This document shows positions 8,883-16,612 of a DNA stretch of 24,605 bases, one piece after another. Source of the DNA: Porphyra umbilicalis (Eukaryota > Rhodophyta > Bangiophyceae > Bangiales > Bangiaceae). Position 1 is the first letter of the stretch; the number at the start of each line of letters is the position of its first letter. Where the stretch lies: contig KV919312.1 of NCBI GenBank assembly GCA_002049455.2, positions 1-24,605 of the forward strand, written 5' to 3'. Below the pieces are notes generated by a model. That model was not told the DNA's origin. It did not search any database and saw only the letters and a program-made list of their open reading frames with translations. Position numbers and translations under genes: made by a program.

Positions 8883-10064
8883 CTACTTGTTCTTCTGCTC
8901 AGCCACCGCCGTCTCTTCCATCGCCCCCGACAGCACCCAGTCGTACAGGAGCACCCCGATTGGGGCACCGACAAATGGGGCGACGAGGAACACCCACCAC
9001 CCCCCCCGCTCGCCCGGGAACGCAATGCGCCCCCACCCCGCGGCAGCCGCCACGAGCCGCGGCCCGAGGTCCCGAGCGGGATTCACACACGCCGACGACA
9101 GGGGCGCGAGCACGACCTCGAGCACAAAGAGCGTCAGGCCAATGGCAATCGCGCGCACCGCCGTCTCGTGGTTGATGTGCACGACCGCCCGCGCGTCGAG
9201 CACCGCCGAGACAATGAGCGTGAGGATGCAGGTTCCGAGCGCCTCGGAGAGGAAGGCCGTCCCCGTACTCACCGTCGCGTCGGGCCACGCCACGGTCGTG
9301 GCGCCGCCGGCCGCCTCGACGGCCGACGCGGACAAGACGGGCGTGCGCACGCTCGACGCCGGGAAGGTGCAGTAAAATGCGGTGGCGGTCACCGAGGAGC
9401 CCGCCTCGCCCCGCACAATCCCATTGACGGCCTCAAAGAGGCGGATGGGGGAGCGGTAGAGGGCCAACGCGAGGCCCGCGCCGAGCATCCCCCCGAGCAG
9501 CTGGGACACGACAAACACGGGGAGCTCCCACAGCGGCAACCCGTTTTTGCGAAAGAGGCACACGGCAAAGGAGAGGGCGGGGTTGAGGTGTGCGCCGGAG
9601 CGGGGGCCCGCAATGAGGATGGCGAGCGCGAGGCCGAGGCCGGAAATGAGCGTCACGTCGAGGAGCGACGAGTCGGGGCGCGCGACGGTCGCGACGATCG
9701 CCGCGCTGTTGGTGAAGAGCACAAAGACGGCGACGCCGACGAGTTCGCCGAGCGCCGCGCGGGCAATGGCGCCCCAGGAATGGGAGCGCCGCCCAAACGG
9801 GGGGGGCGTCACGCTCGGCAGCCGCCCGTCGCCACCGGCGGCGGCGCCGCCGCCGCCGTCATCGTCGGCCGTTGGGAGGCCGCCGCCAATGTCAACGTCC
9901 GACGCGCGGGGCGCCGCCGGCCCCTCGTCCGTGGCGGCAACGTAGAGGGGCGGCAGGCCGCCGCTGACAACCCCCACCACGCCGCCGCTGCCGTCGACTT
10001 CCACATCGTCCAGGGACGTGTGCGGCGAGGCGGTGCGGCGGAGGAGGCCGGGGCGGGAGAGCAT
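8883..10064 (-). CDS. aquaglyceroporin (MIP family channel)
   Basis: A 393-residue single-exon gene. MIP proteins are six-helix membrane channels for water or glycerol. The two half-helix motifs are GAHLNPA (NPA at 161-163) and SACVNPARDLGPRL (NPA at 328-330). The Asp directly after the second NPAR is the classical mark of glycerol-conducting members, whereas strict water channels usually lack it, so glycerol facilitation is the likely role. Hydrophobic segments lie at about 102-126, 133-153, 181-203, 268-289, 302-322 and 356-380. The first ~95 residues are a Gly/Asp/Pro-rich cytoplasmic tail, much longer than in GlpF (about 280 residues in total), and could be regulatory. The start at 10064 has the context GGCCACCATG; an upstream GTG-initiated extension through the pyrimidine-rich leader is rejected. 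The stop is TAG, which supports TAG being a real stop in this genome. Confidence 0.93.
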   Translation of the reverse strand: MLSRPGLLRRTASPHTSLDDVEVDGSGGVVGVVSGGLPPLYVAATDEGPAAPRASDVDIGGGLPTADDDGGGGAAAGGDGRLPSVTPPPFGRRSHSWGAIARAALGELVGVAVFVLFTNSAAIVATVARPDSSLLDVTLISGLGLALAILIAGPRSGAHLNPALSFAVCLFRKNGLPLWELPVFVVSQLLGGMLGAGLALALYRSPIRLFEAVNGIVRGEAGSSVTATAFYCTFPASSVRTPVLSASAVEAAGGATTVAWPDATVSTGTAFLSEALGTCILTLIVSAVLDARAVVHINHETAVRAIAIGLTLFVLEVVLAPLSSACVNPARDLGPRLVAAAAGWGRIAFPGERGGWWVFLVAPFVGAPIGVLLYDWVLSGAMEETAVAEQKNK

Positions 10065-10160
10065 GGTGGCCGGAGCAAGGAGGGGGGGGGACGGGGGAAA
10101 GCGGGGACACCGGGCTGGGGGGGAACAGGGGCAGGGGGACAAACAGAAGAGGCGGCGGCG
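10065..10160 (-). promoter_or_regulatory. pyrimidine-rich 5' leader of the aquaglyceroporin gene
   Basis: On the minus strand this stretch is dominated by C and T and runs directly into the Kozak-like ATG. It parallels the leader of the GTPase gene. A CTTAAG at 10343-10348 is the nearest A/T-containing box upstream, but at about 280 bp it is a weak promoter candidate. Confidence 0.35.
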
Positions 10161-10216
10161 GGTCACGGGAGGCGGACAGGAGAAACGCGGCGAGCGTGCC
10201 GACCACCACGGCGGTC

Positions 10217-10247
<31 letters not shown>

Positions 10248-10880
10248 AGGCGGCAGCGGCGGCGGCGCACCCCCCGGCGGTCAACGTCCCTGTTGCCTAC
10301 GGCTCCCCACTCATGGGGCTCGCCCGACTGGCGCGGTGGGCCCTTAAGAGGGACCCCCGTCGCCAGCGCCGCGGGCACCGCGGCCACGCGCGCGCCGCGC
10401 GCGCGAGGCGGCGGGACGGTGCATGTCGCCGCGGCGCGGCCGCCGCGGCGGCCCCCCGCCCGCCGCTGCGGCGACGACCACGGCGGGCGCACGCGGCGGC
10501 GCCGCCGCGGCCGCCGCTGCCGCCGCCGCTGCCGTGGCGCCGCCGCGGCCGGCGGGCAGTCCCGCCGGCGCCGCCGCGCGCGGGCGCGTGGCGCCGCCGC
10601 AGACGGCGGCGGCGGTGCAAAGCGCCGCCGTGCGCTCGGCGTTGGGGGGGGGCGGCCGCCGCGGGGGCGGGGGCGGCCGCGGCCGCGGCGGCCATTGTGG
10701 AAGCGCCCACGGCCTGGCAGCGGCCGACGGTTGGGGGCGGTGCCGGTCGGGACGGATGGCGCGCCTGGCTGGATCTGGGCGGGACGGCATCGGGTGAGCC
10801 GTCTTTGCGGCGGGAGAGAGAGGTAGCCTTCCCACCTGGGGCACCCGAGCAAATGGGGTTTCACTTAGGGGAGTACCGCT
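10161..10880. other. GC-rich triplet-repeat spacer, no defensible gene
   Basis: Includes a pure GGC/GCG triplet run at about 10212-10265 and long Ala/Arg/Gly-only translations in most frames. I found no domain and no frame that stands out, so the ORFs are treated as composition artefacts. Confidence 0.55.
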
Positions 10881-10887
10881 AATGCCA

Positions 10888-10940
10888 GGGTTGGATCGTG
10901 GATTAGTAGGGTTGGATCGTGTAGTTGGGGTTGGATCGTG
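10888..10940 (+). repeat. three copies of GGGTTGGATCGTG
   Basis: Identical 13-bp words at 10888-10900, 10909-10921 and 10928-10940, separated by short A/T-containing linkers (periods 21 and 19). This marks the abrupt end of the GC-rich spacer and the start of a repeat island. Confidence 0.9.
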
Positions 10941-10942
10941 TA

Positions 10943-11018
10943 TTAGGTACTACTAGTGGTGTGCTAAGAGAGCGTGTGGCAAAAAAGCCGCGGGTTCGAA
11001 CCCCGGATGCCCCGCTAA
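10943..11018 (+). other. tRNA-like T-arm / B-box, possible tRNA pseudogene
   Basis: GGGTTCGAACCCCGGAT (10992-11008) matches the T-arm and Pol III B-box of many tRNAs and is followed by ATGCCCC as a would-be 3' acceptor strand. Counting back to a normal tRNA length, no matching GGGGCAT 5' acceptor strand is present and the D-arm/A-box (around GTGGTGTGCTAAGAGAGC) is only loosely similar. Probably a decayed tRNA or the head of a tRNA-derived SINE rather than a working tRNA. Confidence 0.3.
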
Positions 11019-11028
11019 GAAGCCAGGC

Positions 11029-11060
11029 GCTATCAGGGCGTGCGGCTATCAGGGCGTGCG
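11029..11060 (+). repeat. perfect 16-bp tandem duplication
   Basis: GCTATCAGGGCGTGCG occurs twice with no gap (11029-11044, 11045-11060). A partly inverted version (GCGCCTGATGTAGCGC) occurs about 60 bp downstream, so the stretch can form a small imperfect stem. Confidence 0.85.
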
Positions 11061-11214
11061 CGCCCCCCACCTTCGCTACGCCCCCACCGCCTCCATATAG
11101 GGCGCTGCGCGCCTGATGTAGCGCGCACTTTTTTGGGCGCACCGCACGCTCCATGGGGGCGCCTGTGCAGTGTTTCCCGGGGCAAATCCTAGAGGCAGCC
11201 ACGCTCCGCTCTGC

Positions 11215-11342
11215 GCGAAAAACGCAGTGTCATCTCGGCACCCTCGGGGCCCGGCTCCGGCGCTCCGCGCCTACGCTCGGCTCCGGCGCTCCGCGCCTAC
11301 GCTCGGGCCCCGAGGGTGCCTCGCTGACGCTGCGTTTTTCGC
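11215..11342. repeat. 128-bp hairpin with perfect two-part arms and duplicated loop
   Basis: Outer arms GCGAAAAACGCAG (11215-11227) and CTGCGTTTTTCGC (11330-11342) are perfect complements. Inner arms GGCACCCTCGGGGCCC (11237-11252) and GGGCCCCGAGGGTGCC (11305-11320) are also perfect. They are separated by symmetric 9-nt unpaired stretches. The loop consists exactly of two identical 26-bp direct repeats (11253-11278, 11279-11304). Both arms are intact, which points to recent origin or selection. An A/T-rich TATA-like stretch (AATTTATATAG) follows at about 11361-11371. It could be a small mobile foldback element, a structured RNA or a terminator; no protein is encoded. Confidence 0.85.
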
Positions 11343-11499
11343 CGCAGTGCTCGCTACCAAATTTATATAGAAAGATGACCCGTGCATTCCGGGACATGTG
11401 CTTGATTTGGCGGCGTGCTGTGATTGGACACGAAGCCTTGGATCGATATTCATCGCATCAAACCCCCCTTTCCAAGGCTGGCATTATCTGAGTTGCTTA

Positions 11500-12058
11500 G
11501 GGTCGTTCCGCACCGGGCGGTATCGTCGGTAGACCGGTACGCAGAATGCACCGCGTGCCGGTAAAACAAGAACGGGACATATTGCTGATCCCCCAATTTT
11601 GTCCTCATCGGCCCAGGACTGGGACTGCTTTGTAAAACAGGCCAGCCATTGGTCTAAAACAGCCGCAAACAGCTGCTGAGTGCGATTTTGGGACTATCCA
11701 TTGGCTCTCCGACCGCCAGGTCAGTGCAGAATCGAGATTCTCGTTTTTCTTGAGATTTTCTTGGGTTCTGTTCCGTCTCGTATGGTCAAGTAGGCCGCAA
11801 CCGTTCGATGTCGGAATTTTTGGGAGGTTCTCAGATAATCTCAGAAAAACGAGTGCAGCGATTGTGCGTTGGCGAGCCGTAGGGGCACATTGTGTAAAGA
11901 TCGGGCCCGACTTGCACTGCTGGTGGTCGTCTTGGCCAATCAGAAGCGTCCCTGCATCGCTGTTGCACTCCCGTTCTCGGGCGATGAGGACAAAATTGGG
12001 GGATCAGCAATACCGTTGTTTACCGGTCGTACAGACGATCCGGTATTACTGAGCTGAA
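11500..12058. mobile_element. imperfect foldback (MITE-like) element
   Basis: Left and right halves are inverted copies around a centre near 11790. The best arm is a perfect 31-bp match between 11580-11610 and the complement of 11982-12012. Outside it CCGGTAAAACAA (11558-11569) pairs with TTGTTTACCGG (about 12016-12026), and GGTATCGTCGGTAGACCGGT (11519-11538) with the sequence at about 12022-12041. Inside, CTCGTTTTTCTTGAGATTTTCT (about 11739-11760) pairs with AGATAATCTCAGAAAAACGAG (about 11832-11853), and an intermediate block around CATTGG/CCAATC also matches. There is no coding capacity. Borders are approximate and no convincing target-site duplication was found; CTGAGTTG (left flank) and CTGAGCTG (right flank) are a weak candidate. 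Confidence 0.75.
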
Positions 12059-12513
12059 CCAAATGATTGGGATTGGGGGCAGTTGGTCAGGGAGTTGTGT
12101 AGGTCGGTGACGTTTAAATCCTGAGAGACTGTTCAGCCGAGTCATCGGCTGTACTGGGGCATAGGAAAAGCCGCAATCTCTTGGCAAGTAGGGGTCACCG
12201 GCCTCCACGGGCTGGATCAGACGCCGTTCCAGGCCCTACGGGCCTGTTGGCATGCTTGCCCATCGTGCCAATCGAACGTGCCATTGTGACGGCCAATCAC
12301 ATGCCCGGCATGGGGCCTCACAGAGGCCCTCAGGGCCGCTTCTCCTGACCCCCCCCCCCACGCGCCTGGGCTGCCCACCACTGCCGCCGGCCCTGCCGCC
12401 GGCGCTCGGCCCGCGCCGGCACTGGCGCCGCTGGCACCAGCCGATGGCCGCCGCCGCCAGCCCCCGTCGCCCATGAGGGCAAGCGAGATGTCGGCGGAGG
12501 TTGTGCTGCAGCC
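12059..12513. other. spacer, no gene seen
   Basis: Mixed-composition DNA with a C-rich tract near 12350. AGGCCCTACGGGCCT (about 12230-12244) is a small palindrome. No frame gives a recognisable protein. Confidence 0.5.
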
Positions 12514-12855
12514 GGGCCTGTGGGCTGTCGCAGCCCTTGGACGCCTCGATGGACACTGCAGTGCAGGGCGGACACCGGGTACCTATGGCAGTCTTTAGGT
12601 GCTTCTGAAATGGACAGGGGGGTTCATAGGCATGCTAGGGAGGTTTTGTGCCTGTCGTGGTCCTCCAAGGTTCTTTTGGGGCATGGGCCTGTGAGCTGTC
12701 GCAGCCCTTGGACGCCTCGATGGACACTGCAGTGCAGGGCGGACACCGGGTACCTATGGCAGTCTTTAGGTGCTTCTGAAATGGACAGGGGGGTTCATAG
12801 GCATGCTAGGGAGGTTTTGTGCCTGTCGTGGTCCTCCAAGGTTCTTTTGGGGCAT
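12514..12855 (+). repeat. 171-bp tandem duplication
   Basis: Copy 1 is 12514-12684 and copy 2 is 12685-12855. I see a single difference (GTGGGCTG versus GTGAGCTG). As 171 is a multiple of three, an ORF starting at 12520 repeats the same 57 residues, but nothing in them is recognisable. The near-identity implies a very recent duplication, or a collapsed satellite of which two copies are shown. Confidence 0.95.
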
Positions 12856-13859
12856 ATAGAGAGTCGACGTGGCTCGCTGCTTGGCACCTTGAGGAGCTGT
12901 CTCAAAGAAAACCCGCACTTCAGGAGCTTGCCCCGTCACTCGTTCTTCTCGTCACTTACGTGCTCACATATTGTGCAGCATCACAGCTCCAGATGTGGTT
13001 ATGTCGCTGGTCCACATCTCCGGTTCTTGTCTTCGGGTATACATTACAGTACATTTTTTCTCCGGACCTCGAGCGTGGACACGGCACCAAGTGCGTCGGA
13101 CCCATGCAGTCTGTCGCACCGTCGCACGACATCCGACCGGCGTGACAGCTCCTGGCCTGACAATAGTGAGCCTGACAGGTCAGCGAGTGTTGGTGCCATC
13201 TGGGCTGTTGGCACCACACCTGGCCGTGGTCGGAAGCCTGGAAGACGACTCGTGCGCGTGCACCTGACCGCCACAGAGGGGCGCCAAGACCGCGTCGGTG
13301 TCGCCGCCGTGCCTGGACGCGAGGTGCCCACATTCTGAGATGTGTGACTGCCACAGTCTTTCTTGCATGCTGCATCCAACTGTTCTGCGTGGCAGCCGCG
13401 CCCTGGTCACTTTTCCATAGGTTCAGGCCCTCGGAAAAGGCCCTGACCTGACCAAGTGGTGGCCCGTCCATGCCTCTGGGAGGTACTCGAGCGCGCTTTT
13501 GCGCGAAGCCCCCTGAGAAGAACATCGAGCGTCAGAGCACACGGCAGGAAACTCGCTGGCACGACAAGGCGCTCACGGTACCAACAAGCAGGGTTCCAGC
13601 AGCTTTGGCACCTGCCACAACCCGAAGGCCAGGAGGTCACTCAGGCGGGGGCGGACAGGCAGATACGGGAGGTTCTTGCAGTCCGCGCCGCGCGGGGGCC
13701 TGGGGCCGTCTCGGCTGCTCTGTCGTCGCAACAGGACGGGCAGCCACTGGGGCGTTGAGTGACCCCACGCTCCTGGCACAAGCCTCGTTTCCCCATTCAC
13801 AAGTCACATCAGCGCACATGCCCGTCGCGCGCCATGTTCGCGGCAGTCAGAGCGGCTCC
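12856..13859. other. spacer, no confident gene
   Basis: Several open frames of 90-270 codons on both strands, none with a recognisable motif or better codon pattern than the others. The open frame reaching into the minisatellite from 13470 is treated as upstream noise because the next gene has its own ATG. Confidence 0.45.
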
Positions 13860-14744
13860 GGGCCCACCCCTGGGCGCTGGGCCCGCCTCTGGGCGCTGCA
13901 CCACCCGCTGGGCGCAAGGTCAGCCACCCATTTGGCGCTGTGTCACTCGCTGTGCGCTGCGCGCCACCCACTTGGCGCTATGCCAATGGCTGGGACATCT
14001 GCCTTTCCCTGGGCCCCGGGCACATGTGCTCCCCGCCGGGCGCTGTGCCTCCCGCTGGGCGCTCCGTCTTGCGCTTCGCGCTCCGTCTCTCGCTGGTGCT
14101 CCGCCCCGCGCTGGGCGTGCCGTCCCCCGCAGGGCGTGCCGTCTCCCGCCGGGCGTGCCGTCTCCCACCGGGCGTGCCGTCTCCCGCCGGGCGTGCCGTC
14201 TCCCGCCGGGCGTGCCGTCTCCCGCCGGGCGTGCCGTCTCCCGCCGGGCGTGCCGTCTCCCACCGGGCGTGCCGTCTCCCGCCGGGCGTGCCGTCTCCCG
14301 CCGGGCGTGCCGTCTCCCGCCGGGCGTGCCGTCTCCCGCCGGGCGTGCCGTCTCCCGCCGGGCGTGCCGTCTCCCGCCCGGCGTGCCGTCTCCCGCTGGT
14401 GCTTCGTCTTCCGCTGGGCGTGCCGTCCCCCGCAGGGCGTGCCGTCTCCCGCCGGGCGTGCCGTCTCCCGCCGGGCGTGCCGTCTCCCGCCGGGCGTGCC
14501 GTCTCCCGCTGGTGCTTCGTCTTCCGCTGGTCCCGCTGAGCGTGCCGTCCCCCGCCGGGCGTGCCGTCTCCCGCCGGGCGTGCCGTCTCCCGCTGGTGCT
14601 TCGTCTTCCGCTGGTCCCGCTGAGCGTGCCGTCCCCCGCAGGGCGTGCCGTCTCCCGCCGGGCCCGCCGTCTCCCGCTCGGCGTGCCGTCCCCGCTGGGC
14701 GTGCCGTCTCCTTCTGGGCGTGTCGTCTCTCGCTCGCCGTCGCG
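13860..14744 (+). repeat. 19-bp minisatellite abutting a start codon
   Basis: Core unit CGTGCCGTCTCCCGCCGGG, almost perfectly repeated from about 14110 to 14395 and again in shorter blocks to about 14700; roughly 30 units in all. A higher-order repeat of about 85 bp carrying a GCTTCGTCTTCCGCTGGT variant occurs twice between about 14500 and 14660. To the left (13860-14100) the units are diverged (CCGCTGGGCGCTG-like). Since 19 is not a multiple of three, three units rotate through all frames and give a 19-residue translated period in every frame, so the open frames are an artefact. The array ends at the ATG of the next gene. Confidence 0.95.
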
Positions 14745-15353
14745 ATGACGTCCTGCGACGTGCGCACCGTCGCGGCAGACGTGCGCGCACGGTTGAAGGT
14801 GCTGTTGGGTGAGACTGTTCTCACGGGCTCGTCTATCCGTCGGCTAGTGGACCTGCTGTCGTCCATCTCCGAGTACACGTCGCAGAACCAGAGGATCAAC
14901 GTGCACTTACACTTCACCGGCCACGACAAAGACGGCAACACGTTTTGGCTGCCCGTCCACGAGGACCAGCAGCTGCTGGACAGCGCCGCGGGCAAAGTGA
15001 TGGCCATGGTGTACCGCTTCGCCGAGAGCGGCGACGCCATGAACCACGGTTCGGACGTGATCAACCCGCTGCTGAACTGCAGGACATCCGCTGGCGTAGC
15101 GCCACGGGCCGAAGGGGGGCTAGCTGGTGACAGAACCATAGGGGCTGACGAGGCTCACCCACGAGCTGCTCTTTCTACGACCAACTCTCGGTCGCAGGTC
15201 TTGTCCGCCCCAGTTGGGACTTCTGGGCCGCATTTGATTGTGGCACCGGGGGCGGCGGCGCACGAGGACCCACCCGACAGCTCGTCGGGTGCTTGGGCTT
15301 CAACTCAACGTGGCGTGGGTGTCGGCCAGGATGGTGGTCACGGCGCAACGTGA
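14745..15353 (+). CDS. N-terminal part of a nuclear-type, transposon-like protein
   Basis: 202 codons from ATG 14745 to TGA 15351-15353. The first ~110 residues look like a compact domain (RLKVLLGETVLTG..SIRRLVDLLSS.., then a beta-rich part INVHLHFTGHDKDG and a final helix), followed by a Gly/Ala/Ser-rich linker. I do not recognise the domain. The ATG is chosen because the frame upstream is only minisatellite. After the TGA the same frame is open again for 490 codons, so this is probably one gene with the sequence below. A 51-nt intron (15315-15365, GT..CAG, phase 0) would remove the stop, but its donor is poor. A nonsense mutation in a decayed element fits equally well. Confidence 0.6.
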   Translation: MTSCDVRTVAADVRARLKVLLGETVLTGSSIRRLVDLLSSISEYTSQNQRINVHLHFTGHDKDGNTFWLPVHEDQQLLDSAAGKVMAMVYRFAESGDAMNHGSDVINPLLNCRTSAGVAPRAEGGLAGDRTIGADEAHPRAALSTTNSRSQVLSAPVGTSGPHLIVAPGAAAHEDPPDSSSGAWASTQRGVGVGQDGGHGAT

Positions 15354-15365
15354 CGGAGTACTCAG

Positions 15366-16612
15366 CAAGACGCAAGCGCCGACCAATTGCGGGCTGCTGC
15401 TGCTGTAGCGGGAGATGGCGGACACAGAAGCGGTGCGGGTGACGGCAGTGCCGACGGTCCCGATGCTGAAACCGACGGCGGTGACGGTAGCGCTGACGAT
15501 GACGACTTCCTCATGGAGAGTCGCTACCGGCACAGCCGGCGCCGGTCAAGGACGTTGAAGGCGCCTTTGACCACGCGCCGGCCATCCCCGGTGGTCCCGT
15601 CGGACGCCACCGTGGCGCAGGTGTTGGAGCTGCTTGACAACAGCCGGCCCAAGCAGCACGTTCGGGCCGTCATCCCTCTAATGTCGGCGGCAATGAGGAG
15701 CTCGGCGGCGCGCACCGTGCAGTCAATGCGGCTCACGCTGCCTTGGTGGCCGCGGAAGTCGACGCACGACGTCTGGGAGATGCCCGTCGTGGTCCGCAAC
15801 TGCGTACTGGCGAAGCTCGTCCCCGGGTACGAGGTGACCGAAGGGCAAGTCACGGTCACCCTGCCACGGTGGCTGACTAGGCGGGACGACGTGCCAACCG
15901 AACGCGTGGCCAACGTGCTTCTTCTGGCGGAGATGGAGCCCACCGCGATGGAGGCGCTTAAGACGTACATTCGGTCATTTAAGCCGCAGCCGCTGCACCA
16001 GGTCGCGCGGACCGCTCCCCCGGTGGCAAGCCTCGCGTCCGTGGCGAATCTTCGAGCGGTCGCCAGGGTGCCGCCTACACCGGGGGAGCAGGAAATGCGG
16101 CTATCAGATCCACGGCGGCCTAACTCGGCCTTTAACGCCACCCCACTTCGTCCAAGCAACTGGGTGGCCACCGGTTCCAACCCTCCGACTCACCACCACT
16201 CCCGCATGCCACCACCTCCGTTTCCGGGTGCCTCTCATGCTCCACCGGCTGGCTCGACCGGCGCCTCCGAGCGCGGTGCCCATGCCGCATCATCCGGGGG
16301 TACTGCAGGCGCTAGCGCGGCGGCATTCGATTCGCAGAGCGTCAGGGACGCTCTCTTGGCCGCTCAGCGCGTCATAGAGTCATGCGCGCCGACAAGCAGC
16401 CCCGAACGGAGCGCTCGGCCGAGCGCGACAAGTAGACCAGCCACTTCCGCGACGGGGGCATCCCGCAACATGCAAGCCCGTCCTGCTGCACGACGCCCGG
16501 CTGCTGCTGCGTCACCTACAACAACCCCGCTGAGCTCAGCAACCGACGTTCAACACGTGGCGTCGTCTGCTACTACTCCGGCGACGCCACCAGCTTCTGC
16601 ACAGGGTGCAAT
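15366..16612 (+). CDS. central part of the same protein, Pro/Ala-rich after a conserved-looking core
   Basis: Same frame as the preceding segment. It opens with an acidic Asp/Gly-rich stretch, then a globular-looking region (about 15590-16000: ATVAQVLELLDN, TVQSMRLTLPWWPRK, EVTEGQVTVTLPRWLT, VANVLLLAEMEPTAMEALK), then a long Pro/Ala/Ser/Thr linker. No enzyme motif is visible. Around 16600 the sensible frame moves by one or two bases. Neighbouring context suggests a mobile-element or chromatin-associated protein; this is inference. Confidence 0.5.

Noticed and set aside
10163..10882. Ala- and Arg-rich frames of 120-230 codons on both strands
   Set aside because: They are products of triplet repeats and composition, with no domain and no preferred frame.
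12956..13525. Minus-strand frame of 189 codons
   Set aside because: Composition-like translation with no motif; overlapping + frames are equally good.
13470..14744. Starting the 14745 gene at 13470
   Set aside because: The extra 425 codons are mostly the 19-bp minisatellite, which is open in all frames by its period.
13860..14744. CRISPR array
   Set aside because: The 19-bp units are contiguous with no unique spacers, and the genome is eukaryotic; it is a minisatellite.
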